Source of the DNA: Gari tellinella
Lineage: Eukaryota > Mollusca > Bivalvia > Cardiida > Psammobiidae
Direction: 5' to 3'
Length of the DNA stretch: 64,000 nucleotides
Assembly: GCA_922989275.2 (NCBI GenBank)
Contig: OV277861.1
Coordinates: forward strand, 17,446,540-17,510,539
How positions within the stretch are numbered: the first letter of the stretch is position 1; every line of letters starts with the position of its first letter. The translations under genes were made by a program, and so were the position numbers. Shown here piece after piece: positions 61,501-64,000 of this stretch. The notes beneath the pieces are model-generated. The model was given only the letters and a program-made list of their open reading frames with translations. It was not told the origin of the DNA and ran no database searches.

Positions 61501-64000
61501 GCATCTGATCTGGGGTCAAACTGTTTGACACTCATCTTTAGATTTCTTCAAATAAAAAATACATGAAACTGAATTTGATAAAATGTGCAGACGACAATTT
61601 CAAAGCAGACGACATCACGGCAGGATCAGGATTAAGTGTGGCACTGTTAACCCTCACAATGCTAAATAAATGTCGTCTGCTCTTAAAATGTCGTCTGCTG
61701 TAAATTTAAAATCTCTTTTTTTCTCTACATTTGTAGATATACTATCAGAGTAACAAGATATTTGGATCCTGATAAAATGTGTTGTAACTCGGCATGTGAT
61801 TTGGATCCAAACTGTCTGCAATTGTCGAGCAAACTGGTTTCCTATGCTTCAAGGGTTTACACCAAATGAGTCCTCCCATTATGCAATATTTCCATGGCCT
61901 CCAATTCATCAAATTTTATTTTTCTACGAGGTATTAAAACAATAATCACATTCAGAACACAATGACAAGACCCTGGTTGGACAGTTATAAAATAGTTGGT
62001 TTTATTTTTTTTACTCTTTGCATGCTAGCAGCGGATATGGCCCTCAGCGATTACTTTTGCAAACAGTTTGGATCCAGAAGAGAAGCCGTGTAAAGCTGCG
62101 TCTAATCAGGATACAAATTGTTAAGACACTTTGACCCTGTTTTGAAAAGGAATTTAGAAAATTCTATTTTTAGAACAATAGCAGACGGCAATTTTTGCAG
62201 ACGAAAAAAATTACCCAGCATGCAAAAGTGTTAAAAATTCTTCAGAGTTGACAATTTATCACTGTCATCATAATAACACCAAGTTTTTTTTTTTATCAAA
62301 CCTTGTAAACCCTTCTCCTGTTATGCATAACTATAACCCCTTACTCCACAAACATGCTTTTTATGCCTTTATTCCTCCACTAAAGGAAATAGATGTCAAT
62401 AAATCAAATGGGTAAGAAGGTGCATCTATGAAGTAATTGAATAATAAATCAGTTGAAAATGTCACTTGATCCCCTATAGAATGGAAAACTCCAAATAAAA
62501 TACATGAATAATTCTTAACCCAATCAGTACACCTATCATTGAAATAAATATTCAAGACCACAAAATTTGTTCCACCTTTGTTTTTATTCCTGTTTAATCA
62601 ATCAAGTAAACAACCACAAGTCTGTAATGACTAACATTTGCCCATGCCACTTCATTAATCATAAAATTCCAATTGGTTCTACAGATTTAATGGACTGGCA
62701 TTAATAGCTCCTCTCTTCACAATAAATTGTTATCTAACCTGCATGTCTTTGCTGGAACCCAGATTGTCTGTGAGTGGAACCAGTCTGCAGTTAAACTTTG
62801 ATAGGGAACCAGTCTATGTGCAGTCAAATTTGGTAAGGAACCAGTCAAAATTGTATAAAGTGACCCATGTGCATTCTTAAATACTGCAATTGCTTAAAGC
62901 AAGATAGAAATAATACAGACAGATCTTAACCCTTTACCCCATGGCCTGTTTCTAGTTTTGAAGACAGATGACCACTTAAAGCTGGTTAAAAGTAAAACAG
63001 AATGCGCCTTAAGGACCGATGGCGTTTGGGAATAGAAGACTTGTTGGTGCAAAGAATATAAACGAAAGACTGGTTTTGCATTGTTAAATTAGTTTGCTGA
63101 AAATTGAATAATTTTCATCTATTAGTTATTTTGATATTGTAACACAGTGACCTGATCATGTTTGCTGAAATACTATCTTATGACAACCAAGTTCGGTCCT
63201 CTTAGATCTTCCCCCATGTATTGGTTTGACCTGGTTTGGATCAAAACATAAGAGGAAACATTCTTAACCCTTAGCCCGCCAAATAAATTGTCGTCTGCTA
63301 TATTTCTCGTCTGCTTCAAGTTTCAAAGTGCTTCAAAGTTGCTCAAAATTGCTGAAAATGTTGTTCGAGTGTCAAACAGCTTGGATCTGGATGAGACGCC
63401 GAGTTACTCGGCGTCTCATCCGGATCCAAGCTGTTTGCATATGGAGCTATAGTCGTGAGTGGCAGGCTAAGGGTTAACTCTTGTTCTGCACATTTGAAGA
63501 GTAGAGAGTATCTATATCAGTTCCAATAATATCTATTCTCCAACCTACCCTTCAGTCAGGCAATTGCATTATCTTATGAATAACTTTACACGGACGTTTA
63601 TTAACATGAATCATATATAAACGGTGCCTAACACCAATGAACATAGAAGAAATTCTGATATTTCCAATTTATTTTGCCTGTCTATTACTTTTCTACTCTT
63701 ACATCATTCTGTTTTGCTAGCTATTTTCCAGTTCATGCTCTATGACTACTGATATAATCTTGCAAACAACGCCAGTCTTAAAAGTTCTACAGCAAGTTTC
63801 TTATTAGCATCAGTTCTGATCAACAAAAGGGCATGCAGATATTGCTCTAGTTTTAGTCGGACCAAGCTGACTTCTATCATGATTTAGCCCTGACCTGTTT
63901 ACTTACTTTGTTGACAATCCCAGCCTGTGTAACCAGGGTAACAGTCACATTCTCCGTTCACACAATCTCCGTGCCCATAACAGTCCCCTGGACAATTTGT
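18667..64000 (-). CDS. Teneurin (Ten-m/Odz) transmembrane receptor, 18 coding exons; N-terminus outside window
   Basis: Teneurins are single-pass type II membrane proteins acting in cell-cell recognition, axon guidance and synapse formation, with latrophilins as partners in vertebrates. The exons listed below join without a frame break into 6666 nt, 2221 residues plus stop. Order: eight EGF repeats (exons at 63907-64000 to 41890-42036), transthyretin-like domain and FN-plug (40951-36755), NHL beta-propeller (36117 to about 33400), YD/RHS shell (about 33400-20437) and Tox-GHH domain with TCAP-like end (19526-18667). Vertebrate teneurins are about 2700-2800 residues, so the cytoplasmic domain, membrane helix and pre-EGF linker should lie past base 64000. 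EGF2 and EGF5 each have tyrosine in place of one cysteine, as in vertebrate teneurins where this permits disulfide dimers. One intron (32879-28055) has a GC donor. Protostomes often have a single teneurin gene, so no paralogue number is assigned. Confidence 0.97.
19582..19769. mobile_element. Family D fold-back element
   Basis: CAGGGCTCCAAATAAGGCGG at the left and CTCCCTCTTATCTGGAGC at the right. The core matches the 17811-17950 copy. It is in the last teneurin intron. Confidence 0.85.
20008..20190. mobile_element. Family A MITE, hairpin half lost
   Basis: TTAACTCATTACCCAATAAA, TTCTAGCAGATGGTAACTT and CAACCTGCTTTAAGTGGTAA are present. The left half of the hairpin is missing. Confidence 0.65.
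20270..20332 (+). repeat. Short tandem duplication
   Basis: GTACTTTTTTGTCAAAACAA followed by CC occurs twice, 32 bp apart. Confidence 0.8.
20437..22048 (-). CDS. Teneurin exon: YD/RHS shell, longest exon
   Basis: 1612 nt, entering in phase 0 and leaving in phase 1, with acceptor TTCCAG and donor GTAAGT. It carries many YD repeats ([53 protein letters not shown]), then [20 protein letters not shown]. The RHS-core closing signature [15 protein letters not shown] follows. No disruption over 537 codons. Confidence 0.96.
22098..22293. mobile_element. Family D fold-back element
   Basis: GCATCCAGATAAGGGGAG at the left and CCCCCTATCTGGAGGTC at the right. The core is ATTAGAATCGTCTCGAAGAG with its complement. 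Confidence 0.8.
22330..22500. mobile_element. Family A fragment joined to family B core
   Basis: AACCTTTTCCTTAATTCCAT and CCACTGAAGAAAATC (family A arm) run into ATGACAAACAGTGCAAACCC and TCTACACTGTTTTC (family B core). Confidence 0.55.
22663..22962 (-). CDS. Teneurin exon: YD shell
   Basis: 300 nt, phase 0 at both ends, with acceptor TCACAG and donor GTGAGA. It encodes [36 protein letters not shown] and [18 protein letters not shown], the YD-type repeats that build the barrel. Confidence 0.94.
23085..23215. mobile_element. Family A hairpin
   Basis: AAGCAGGTTAAAAGTAAAGC pairs with its complement across GCGCCTGAAGGCGC; short flanking arms. Confidence 0.7.
23630..23890. mobile_element. Family A MITE
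   Basis: TTAACCCTTTACTCTATAAA to GGTAATGAGTTAA, with the hairpin AAAGCAGGCTGAAAGTAAAG across CGCCTTAAGGTG. Confidence 0.8.
24312..24431. mobile_element. Short family A derivative with two inverted left ends
   Basis: It starts TTAACCCTTTACTCCATAGC and ends GCTATGAGATAAAGGGTTAA, so both ends are the short-arm end. CTGTTTCTAG / CTAGAAACAGG are inverted and only half of the hairpin is kept. Its right TTAA (24428-24431) is shared with the next element. Confidence 0.75.
24428..24680. mobile_element. Family A MITE sharing TTAA with its neighbour
   Basis: TTAACCCATTACCCCATAAA to GGGGTAATGGGTTAA; intact hairpin across GCGCCTTAAGGCGC. Confidence 0.85.
25080..25165. mobile_element. Family B core hairpin, decayed
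   Basis: GCAAACAGTAAAGACCAAG and GATCAGAGTCAGCACTGTTT flank a decayed loop. Confidence 0.55.
25448..25639. mobile_element. Family D fold-back element with 6-bp duplication
   Basis: It starts CAGGGCTCCAGATAAGAGG and ends CCCTTATCTGTTGCTCTG. GTGTCA flanks both sides (25442-25447, 25640-25645). The core ATTAGAATCGTCTCGGAGAG has its complement. Confidence 0.82.
25865..25955. mobile_element. Family E-like hairpin
   Basis: GCAGAACAAAAGTAAAGC pairs with GCTTTACTTTTGTTTTGC across CTCCTTTTAGAG. Confidence 0.6.
25975..26208. mobile_element. Family A MITE, diverged
   Basis: ACTCAATAGATACACATTTT, ATCCTAGCAGAACGTAACTT and CAGCCTGCTTTAAGTAGTCA in order. Confidence 0.65.
26487..26650. mobile_element. Family D element, core partly deleted
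   Basis: CAGGGCTCCAGATAAGAGGG at the left and CCCCCTTATCTGGAGCCCTG at the right are near-perfect inverted ends. The core has lost part of its left arm. Confidence 0.8.
26842..27095. mobile_element. Family A MITE, full length
   Basis: TTAACCCTTTACCCCACAGC to GAGTTAATGGGTTAA; hairpin AAAGCAGGTTGAAAGTAAAG across GCGCCTTAAGGCGC. Confidence 0.85.
27735..28054 (-). CDS. Teneurin exon: YD shell
   Basis: 320 nt, entering in phase 1 and leaving in phase 0, with acceptor TATCAG and donor GTATGT. It encodes [35 protein letters not shown] and [10 protein letters not shown]. This corresponds to the teneurin LNSIEWRLRKE / FGRKLRV region. Phase 1 entry rules out every GT donor considered for the preceding exon. 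Confidence 0.92.
28304..28556. mobile_element. Family A MITE, full length
   Basis: TTAACCCTTTCCCCCATAGA to GGGTAAAGGGTTAA; hairpin across GTGCCTTAAGGCAC. It lies just upstream (on the - strand) of the teneurin exon at 27735-28054. Confidence 0.85.
28570..28725. mobile_element. Family D element, decayed
   Basis: CCACTATGTTGTGACTAATT and GATTAGTCACAACATAGGG remain as a degenerate core. Confidence 0.55.
28747..28996. mobile_element. Family A MITE
   Basis: TTTACCCCTTTACTCCATAG to GGAGTAAAGGGTTAA; hairpin AAGCAGGTTGAAAGTAAAGC across GCGCATTAAGGCGC. Confidence 0.82.
28997..30171. other. Teneurin intron sequence without recognised features
   Basis: About 1.2 kb of AT-rich sequence inside the GC-AG intron. 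I see no exon, known repeat family or strong hairpin. Confidence 0.5.
30172..30365. mobile_element. Family D fold-back element
   Basis: GGCTCCAGATAAGAGTGAG at the left and CTCCTTATCTGGAAATC at the right; core ATTAGAATTGTCTCGAAGAG with complement. Confidence 0.78.
30366..31090. other. Teneurin intron sequence without recognised features
   Basis: AT-rich intronic DNA. The only weak sign is a partial family B-like AACAGTGAAGACTG near 30420. No exon seen. Confidence 0.45.
31095..31231. mobile_element. Family A derivative, arms deleted
   Basis: TTAACCGTTCCCTCATAGC to GGAGGAAAGGTTAA, with the hairpin AAGCAGACTGAAAGTAAAGC across AGCTTCTGAAGAAGCT. The short form keeps TTAA at both ends. Confidence 0.7.
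31467..31565. mobile_element. Family G/C-type hairpin
   Basis: TTAACCCATTAGCTGCCAGG, then GCAAACAGTTTAGATCCAGA paired with TCTGGATCTAAACTATTTG around CGCGGCG. Confidence 0.6.
31950..32312. mobile_element. Family B MITE containing a family C insertion
   Basis: The family B core (ATGACAAACAGTGCAAACC to TCTACACTGTTTGCATAGG) and arm up to GTACTCTTCA stop at TTAA 32051. The arm resumes at TTAATACAATGTTTGTAAAT (32261). Confidence 0.75.
32051..32264. mobile_element. Family C palindromic MITE, 214 bp, TTAA both ends
   Basis: TTAACCCTTAGCCCGCCAAA to GGCAGGCTAAGGGTTAA. The central palindrome AGCTTGGATCCGGATGAGAC pairs with its complement around GCCGAGTTACTCGGC. It is nearly identical to the copies at 47066 and 63264. 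Confidence 0.92.
32300..32372. mobile_element. Family A hairpin fragment
   Basis: TTAAAGCAGGCTGAAAGTAA pairs with TTACTTTCAGCC across CAATCTCCCTATGGGAGAT. Confidence 0.65.
32548..32625. repeat. Family G palindrome
   Basis: GCAAACAGTTTTGATCCAGA pairs with TCTGGATACAAACTGTTTG; TGAGATGCCGAGTAACTC in the loop. Confidence 0.8.
32880..33954 (-). CDS. Teneurin exon: NHL blades and start of YD shell; GC donor
   Basis: 1075 nt, entering in phase 0 and leaving in phase 1, with acceptor TTTCAG. NHL blades: [28 protein letters not shown] and [15 protein letters not shown]. These are followed by the start of the YD shell: [34 protein letters not shown]. The open frame continues 49 nt past the chosen end to TAG, but only the donor g|GCAAGT (32879-32874) gives the phase needed by the next exon, so a GC-AG intron is inferred. 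Confidence 0.9.
34035..34205. mobile_element. Family A MITE, truncated beside a teneurin exon
   Basis: GCCCATTACTCCATAAATAT, ATCCTCGCAGATGGTAGCTT and AAGCAGGCTGAAAG are present. It stops 12 bp before the donor-side edge of the exon at 34217. Confidence 0.7.
34217..34374 (-). CDS. Teneurin exon: NHL beta-propeller
   Basis: 158 nt, entering in phase 1 and leaving in phase 0, with acceptor CTTCAG and donor GTTAGT. It encodes [19 protein letters not shown] and [12 protein letters not shown], one full propeller blade. A truncated family-A element abuts the donor side (34035-34205). Confidence 0.94.
34495..34742. mobile_element. Family A MITE, full length
   Basis: AACCCTTTCCCACATAGCC to GGGGGAAAGGGTTAA, hairpin across GCGCCTTAAGCGC. 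Confidence 0.82.
34867..35101. mobile_element. Family B MITE, full length
   Basis: TTAACCCTTTCCTCCCTGAA (34867) to GGAGGGTTCAAAGAGTTAA (35101); hairpin ACAGTGTAGACCCTAATCAG with complement. Confidence 0.87.
35150..35382 (-). CDS. Teneurin exon: NHL beta-propeller
   Basis: 233 nt, entering in phase 2 and leaving in phase 1, with acceptor TTCTAG and donor GTACGA. It encodes [18 protein letters not shown] and [20 protein letters not shown]. The NHL pattern (LYISD, then VVAGTG) is clear. Confidence 0.95.
35602..35842. mobile_element. Family A MITE, diverged
   Basis: TTAACCCATTGCTCCATAGA, ATATCCTAGCAGGACTGG and CAACCTGCTTTAAGTGGTTA; it ends near the exon at 35865. Confidence 0.68.
35865..36117 (-). 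CDS. Teneurin exon: NHL beta-propeller, first blades
   Basis: 253 nt, entering in phase 1 and leaving in phase 2, with acceptor TTCCAG and donor GTACGT. It encodes [35 protein letters not shown] and [17 protein letters not shown]. The exon ends where vertebrate teneurins carry an optional short insert in the propeller. Confidence 0.94.
36144..36400. mobile_element. Family A MITE, full length
   Basis: TTAACCCTTTCTCCCATAGA to GGGGTAAGGGGTTAA; hairpin across GTGCCTTAAGGCAC. Confidence 0.85.
36755..36895 (-). CDS. Teneurin exon: entry to NHL beta-propeller
   Basis: 141 nt, phase 1 at both ends, with acceptor TTCCAG and donor GTAAGC. It encodes [18 protein letters not shown] and [15 protein letters not shown], matching the teneurin segment F-E-L-D...GGWSLDKHH that leads into the NHL propeller. 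Confidence 0.93.
36998..37235. mobile_element. Family A MITE
   Basis: TTAACGCCATAGCAAATTTT, hairpin AAAGCAGGCTGAAAGTAAAG across GCGCCTTGCAC, and right arm to TATGAAATAAAGG. It ends near the exon at 37258. Confidence 0.72.
37258..37525 (-). CDS. Teneurin exon: FN-plug region
   Basis: 268 nt, entering in phase 0 and leaving in phase 1, with acceptor TGACAG and donor GTAAGA. It encodes [18 protein letters not shown] and [15 protein letters not shown], which align with the segment before the beta-propeller in human teneurins. Confidence 0.94.
37615..37862 (-). mobile_element. tRNA-derived SINE, full length
   Basis: On the reverse strand the head GGCCCGTGGTATAGTCACTA holds the A box and GAGTTCGAATCC the B box. 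The same body as the copy at 4643-4861 follows: GGGGAAGCCTTCCAGCTGGC, GGTCTTCCTCCACC, GCTGGACGTCGCAAAATG. It ends in an AAAATC-rich tail. Confidence 0.85.
38110..38212. mobile_element. Family E-like hairpin
   Basis: AAAGCAGGATGAAAGTGAAG pairs with CTTCACTCTCATCCTGCTTT across AAAGCTCCTTCAGGAACTTT. Confidence 0.7.
38750..38938. mobile_element. Family A mosaic, one copy inside another (decayed)
   Basis: CCATTACTCCATAGCTTGTT is followed by a second left end, CCTATTACCTTACTACCTGT, then the hairpin AGCAGGCTGAAAGAAAAG. Confidence 0.6.
38938..39049. mobile_element. Family D element, left arm lost
   Basis: AGAATCGTCTCTTCGAGACG and AATGAGTAGTAACACCATAG to CTCCCTCTTATCCGGAACCC. Confidence 0.7.
39092..39371 (-). 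CDS. Teneurin exon: TTR-like domain end and FN-plug region
   Basis: 280 nt, entering in phase 2 and leaving in phase 0, with acceptor ATTTCAG and donor GTAAAG. It encodes [20 protein letters not shown], ending IIPESQ. This corresponds to the TTR-like/FN-plug junction that seals the YD barrel in vertebrate structures. Confidence 0.93.
39517..39636 (-). CDS. Teneurin exon: transthyretin-like domain
   Basis: 120 nt with acceptor ATTACAG and donor GTAAGT. It encodes [18 protein letters not shown] and then [13 protein letters not shown], the carboxypeptidase-regulatory/transthyretin-like beta-sandwich strand pattern seen in teneurins (RGxV...DGTPLVGV). Confidence 0.93.
39770..39845. repeat. Hairpin of mixed B/G type
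   Basis: CAAACAGCGTAGACTCTGAT pairs with ATCAAAGTCTTCACTGCTTG around GACGCCACATTATGCGGC. Confidence 0.65.
40426..40624. mobile_element. Family F pogo-like palindromic element with TA flanks
   Basis: CAGTCGAACTTCGATATCTC at the left and GAGATATTGAAGTTCGACTG at the right, with TA on both sides. The centre is AAGTTAAAACGTGGCTAAGC and CACGTTTTAACTTTG. Confidence 0.82.
40744..40951 (-). CDS. Teneurin exon: post-EGF linker, start of transthyretin-like domain
   Basis: 208 nt, entering in phase 1 and leaving in phase 2, with acceptor GTATAG and donor [20 protein letters not shown] is the cysteine-rich segment after the EGF array, followed by [12 protein letters not shown]. Both are landmarks of animal teneurins. 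Confidence 0.94.
41040..41190. mobile_element. Family B MITE, arms diverged
   Basis: ACAAACAGTGTAGACCTTGA pairs with TCAGGGTCAACACTGTTTGT across AGGGCTCCTGAAGGAGCCCT. Confidence 0.78.
41452..41519 (+). repeat. 34-bp tandem duplication
   Basis: TTTGACCCAAAAAAAATC then TTAAAACTGTTTCAGG occurs twice back to back without change. Confidence 0.88.
41580..41842. mobile_element. Family A fragments, nested and rearranged
   Basis: AAAGCAGGCCAAAAGTAAAG, GCAGATGGTGGCTTAAAG and two copies of CAACCTGCTTTAAGT-type right stems, ending GGGGTAATGGGTTAA. Confidence 0.6.
41890..42036 (-). CDS. Teneurin exon: EGF repeat 8
   Basis: 147 nt, phase 1 at both ends, with acceptor CATCAG equivalent (TTTCAG) and donor GTATAT. 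It encodes [15 protein letters not shown] and [13 protein letters not shown], then [13 protein letters not shown], the conserved linker after the last EGF repeat. Confidence 0.94.
42290..42547. other. Unrecognised intronic segment, non-repetitive in this window
   Basis: It has higher GC than its surroundings (ACAAGCGCTGCATGTAGCGG, GACGTTAACG). It lies directly before the fold-back at 42548 and may be one element with it. No coding signal. Confidence 0.3.
42548..42666. repeat. Perfect-ended 119-bp fold-back
   Basis: GTGCTCATTATTTATCATTC at the left is exactly inverted at the right end. An inner stem AATATGACGC / GCGTCATATT and CTCGCCAAGGCTCG form the tip. Confidence 0.85.
42668..42860. mobile_element. 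Family A MITE, truncated beside a teneurin exon
   Basis: CCTCTATTACTCCATAGATA, GTCGAACGCAAAGCAGAATG and CAGCCTGCTTTAAGCTACTA; it ends about 25 bp from the exon at 42884. Confidence 0.68.
42884..43069 (-). CDS. Teneurin exon: EGF repeats 6 and 7
   Basis: 186 nt, phase 1 at both ends, with acceptor CCTCAG and donor GTAAGT. It encodes [19 protein letters not shown] and [15 protein letters not shown]. The 3' junction is where vertebrate teneurins have an optional insert between EGF7 and EGF8. Here EGF7 joins EGF8 directly. Confidence 0.94.
43290..43492. mobile_element. Family D element, diverged
   Basis: AGCTCCAGTTAAGATGAGAC at the left, TCTTCGAGACAAATTCTAAT in the core and CACCTATCTGGGCCCTTG at the right. 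Confidence 0.6.
43493..43680. mobile_element. TTAACCC-type element with G-like hairpin, diverged
   Basis: TTAACCCTTATAATGCCGAT at the left; hairpin GGCTCCTGATCAGACAGTGA with TCTGATCAGGAGTC. Confidence 0.55.
44190..44443. mobile_element. Family A MITE
   Basis: ACCCTTTACCCCTTAGCC to TGGGGGAGGGTTAA; hairpin across GTGCCTGAAGGCAC. Confidence 0.8.
45070..45439. mobile_element. Family A MITE with a second family A copy in its right stem
   Basis: The outer hairpin ends AACCTGCT at TTAA 45139-45142. The outer arm resumes after 45388 with GTG...GTCTTCAAATCTAGAAACAGG and ends GGGGTAATGGGTTAA (45439). The inner copy runs 45139-45388 with an intact hairpin. Confidence 0.8.
45655..45866. mobile_element. 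Family C palindromic MITE, 212 bp
   Basis: TTAACCCTTAGCCCGCCAAA to GGCAGGCTAAGGGTTAA with a 2-bp deletion (GAGCTAGTCG). Its right TTAA (45863-45866) is also the left TTAA of a family B copy. Confidence 0.92.
45863..46111. mobile_element. Family B MITE, full length, abutting family C
   Basis: TTAACTCTTTCCTCCCTGAA to GGGTTCAAAGGGTTAA; hairpin ACAGTGAAGACCCTGATCAG across GGGCTCCTTTTGGAGCCC. Confidence 0.9.
46427..46503. mobile_element. Family H fold-back
   Basis: AAGCTTTTGAGTTGAGTG and CTCAACTCAAAAGTTTTAT are inverted around a GATCGTTCTC segment. A longer copy lies at 51883-51985. Confidence 0.7.
47002..47471. mobile_element. Family A MITE containing a family C insertion
   Basis: TTAATCCTTTACTCCATAG and CACTGAGGAAAATAAATC lie before 47066. 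After 47279 the sequence continues TTTATACAATTTATGAATAT, GCAGATGGTAGCTTAAAGCA and CTATGGGGTAAAGG. Confidence 0.78.
47066..47279. mobile_element. Family C palindromic MITE, 214 bp
   Basis: TTAA ends at 47066 and 47279, inside the long arm of a family A copy. The palindrome TTGGATCCGGATGAGACGCC is perfect with its complement. Confidence 0.92.
47885..48349. mobile_element. Family A MITE split at its hairpin centre by family B
   Basis: The left stem GGTTGAAAGCAAATCAGAA with TGTGCC stops at TTAA 47957. The right part GGTCTGCTTTAAACTACTAT resumes after 48206 and ends GGAGTAAAGGATTAA (48349). Confidence 0.8.
47957..48206. mobile_element. Family B MITE inserted at the central TTAA of family A
   Basis: TTAACTCTTTCCTCCCTAAA to GGGTTCAAAGGGTTAA; hairpin ACAGTGAAGACCCAGATCAG across GGGCTCCGTAAGGAGCCC. 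Confidence 0.9.
48350..49136. other. Teneurin intron, little recognised
   Basis: Only a half hairpin of family E type (AAAGTAAAGCAGAAAGCTCC near 48875) is seen. No exon. Confidence 0.45.
49137..49315. mobile_element. Family E element
   Basis: TTAAACTCCCTCTATAATAA at the left; stem AGCTTAAAGCATGTTGAAAG with complement across CTCCTAAAGAAG. Confidence 0.65.
49621..49836 (-). CDS. Teneurin exon: EGF repeats 4 and 5
   Basis: 216 nt, phase 1 at both ends, with acceptor TTTACAG and donor GTAACT. EGF4 is [22 protein letters not shown]5 contains [20 protein letters not shown], again with tyrosine in a cysteine position, matching the odd EGF5 of vertebrate teneurins. Confidence 0.95.
50125..50250. 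mobile_element. Family F element, decayed
   Basis: ACAGTTGAAACTTTTTAATT, TTCAAACATACCCATATTTC and AAGTTGAAACTTGGCTAAG. Confidence 0.5.
50275..50336. repeat. Family G palindrome
   Basis: AAACAGTTTGGATCCTGATA pairs with TTTGGATCCAAACTGTTTG. Confidence 0.75.
50758..50948. mobile_element. TTAACCC-type MITE of a separate family
   Basis: TTAACCCATTTTATGCGTG (50758) to GCATACAACGGGTTAA (50948). A short central palindrome GCAAACAGTTTTGA pairs with TCAAAACTGTTTGC. Confidence 0.7.
50995..51198. mobile_element. Family E-type element (TTG variant)
   Basis: CAGTCAATCTTGTATACAGA at the left and TAGTACAAGGTCAACTGTA at the right; stem AATAATGCAGAAAGCTCC with complement. Confidence 0.75.
51883..51985. mobile_element. 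Family H fold-back, near-perfect arms
   Basis: TTGAGTTGAGTCTGAGATCG then TTCTCAAGCAT is repeated inverted as ATGCTTGAGAACAATCTCAG then ACTCAACTCAA. Confidence 0.82.
52455..52548. mobile_element. Family A/E hairpin
   Basis: AAAGTAGGTTGAAAGTAAAG pairs with CTTTACTTTCTACCTGTTTT across GCTCCTAAAGGAGC. Confidence 0.75.
52791..52985 (-). CDS. Teneurin exon: EGF repeats 2 and 3
   Basis: 195 nt, phase 1 at both ends, with acceptor GTTTCAG and donor GTAAGT. EGF2 reads [18 protein letters not shown]: five cysteines, with tyrosine where the third would be. EGF3 reads [19 protein letters not shown] with six cysteines. The exon sits between introns of about 11 kb and 3 kb. Confidence 0.95.
53510..53714. 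mobile_element. Family E element, complete reference copy with TA flanks
   Basis: CAGTAAAACCTCTCTATAAC at the left and AATAGCGAGATTTTACTG at the right with TA outside. The stem CTTAAAGTAAGGTGACAGTG has its complement across CTCCTTTAGGAG. Confidence 0.87.
54029..54279. mobile_element. Family B MITE inserted at TTAA of an E-type hairpin
   Basis: TTAACTCTTTCCTCCCTGAA to GGGTTCAAAGGCTTAA. Host bases AGGTGGCTGC before and AGCAAGACAAAAGTAAAC after join as a family E stem. Confidence 0.9.
54812..55058. mobile_element. Family A MITE
   Basis: TTTAACCCCATAAATATGCC to GGGGTAATGGGTTAA; hairpin across GCGCCTTAAGGCGC. Confidence 0.83.
55340..55505. mobile_element. Family A MITE, right half
   Basis: GCACATTCTGTTTTGACTTT and the long arm to ATGGGGTAATTGG. 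Confidence 0.65.
55601..55824. mobile_element. Family A MITE, full length
   Basis: TTAACCCATTATCACATAAA (55601) to GGGTAAAGGGTTAA (55824); hairpin across GCGCCTAAAGGCGC. Confidence 0.85.
56136..56381. mobile_element. Family K element with about 40-bp inverted ends and TA flanks
   Basis: CAGTGGAGAATGTGTTATTC and TTTCCCAATAAACGC at the left match the right end GGGAAAGAATAACAGATTCT then CCACTG. TA lies on both sides. A perfect G-type hairpin (CAGACGCCGGGTAACCCGGC) is in the middle. Confidence 0.82.
56818..56992. mobile_element. Family E element, stem partly deleted
   Basis: TACAGTAAAAACCCTGTAGT at the left and TAATAGAGTGAGGTTACTGT at the right; AGCAAGGTGACAGTAAAAC without its full partner. Confidence 0.7.
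57452..57702. mobile_element. Family B MITE inserted at TTAA of an E-type hairpin
   Basis: TTAACTCTTTCCTCCCTGAA to GGGTTCAAAGGGTTAA. Host stem TTTACTTTCATATCGCT before and AAGCAGTCATCTGCC after. Confidence 0.9.
57717..57950. mobile_element. Family A MITE
   Basis: TTAACCCATTACTCCATAAA to CTATGAGGTAGAGTTAA; hairpin across GTGCTTTAAGGCAC. Confidence 0.78.
57978..58243. mobile_element. Family L fold-back inserted next to or in a family D element
   Basis: GTCTCATAAAACTTCGTACG and ACAAA at the left are inverted as TTTGTCGTACGAAGTTTTGT and GAAACG at the right. The core TTTTTGGAATCGTC pairs with GACGATTCCAAAAA. A 26-bp piece (GTGACATCTTTTTGGAATCG) is duplicated in the left arm. Confidence 0.8.
58248..58430. 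mobile_element. Family D fold-back element
   Basis: AGAGCTCCAGATAGGC at the left and CCCTCTTATCTGGAGCCCTG at the right; core ATTAGAATCGTCTCTCTGAG with a diverged partner. Confidence 0.75.
58851..59044. mobile_element. Family D fold-back element, complete
   Basis: CAGGGCTCCAGATAAGAGGG to CCCCTTATCTCGAGCCCTG; core ATTAGAATCGTCTCAAAGAG with complement. Confidence 0.85.
59595..59662. repeat. Family G palindrome, diverged
   Basis: TCAAATAGTTTGGATCCAGA pairs with TCAAAATCCAAACTTTTTG. Confidence 0.65.
59795..59890. mobile_element. Family E-type hairpin
   Basis: AGCTTAATGCAGGACAAAAG pairs with CTTGCCCTGCATTAAGCT across AAAGCTCCTGAAGGAGCTTT. Confidence 0.8.
59968..60160. mobile_element. Family D fold-back element with 5-bp duplication
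   Basis: CAGGGCTCCAGATAAGTAG to CTCTTATCTGGAGCTCTG; GCACT on both sides (59963-59967, 60161-60165). The core palindrome is intact. Confidence 0.83.
60562..60808. mobile_element. Family A MITE, full length
   Basis: TTAACCCTTTACTCCATAGC (60562) to GGGGGAAAGGTTAA (60808); hairpin across GCGCCTTAAGGCCC. Confidence 0.82.
61318..61373. repeat. Family G hairpin, short
   Basis: GCTAGATCCTGACCGGTCAT and ATCTGATCTGGATCCAACC. Confidence 0.5.
61464..61532. repeat. Family G palindrome, perfect
   Basis: CAAACAGTTTGACCCCAGAT then CAGATGCCGCG is exactly inverted in CGCGGCATCTG and ATCTGGGGTCAAACTGTTTG. Confidence 0.87.
61648..61860. mobile_element. Diverged relative of family C
   Basis: TTAACCCTCACAATGCTAAA, two copies of TGTCGTCTGCT, then TTTGGATCCTGATAAAATG and ATTTGGATCCAAACTGTCTG. 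Same order as family C. Confidence 0.6.
62010..62236. mobile_element. Diverged C/G-type element in opposite orientation
   Basis: GCAAACAGTTTGGATCCAGA hairpin, followed by ATAGCAGACGGCAATTTTTG and CAGACGAAAAAAATTACCC. Confidence 0.55.
62925..63015. mobile_element. Family A MITE, left half
   Basis: TTAACCCTTTACCCCATGGC to AACAGAATGCGCCTTAAGG, cut at the hairpin centre. Confidence 0.7.
63264..63477. mobile_element. Family C palindromic MITE, 214 bp
   Basis: TTAA ends at 63264 and 63477. It differs from the 47066 copy by only a few substitutions (for example GGATCTGG against GGATCCGG in the left stem). Confidence 0.92.
63907..64000 (-). CDS. Teneurin exon: EGF repeat 1 (partial, runs off window)
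   Basis: The reverse strand encodes [16 protein letters not shown] followed by [13 protein letters not shown], a six-cysteine EGF repeat. The donor GTAAGT is at 63906-63901 and the exon ends in phase 1. The next repeat in the protein begins CPVLC, as after EGF1 in vertebrate teneurins, so this is taken as EGF1. Confidence 0.92.
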
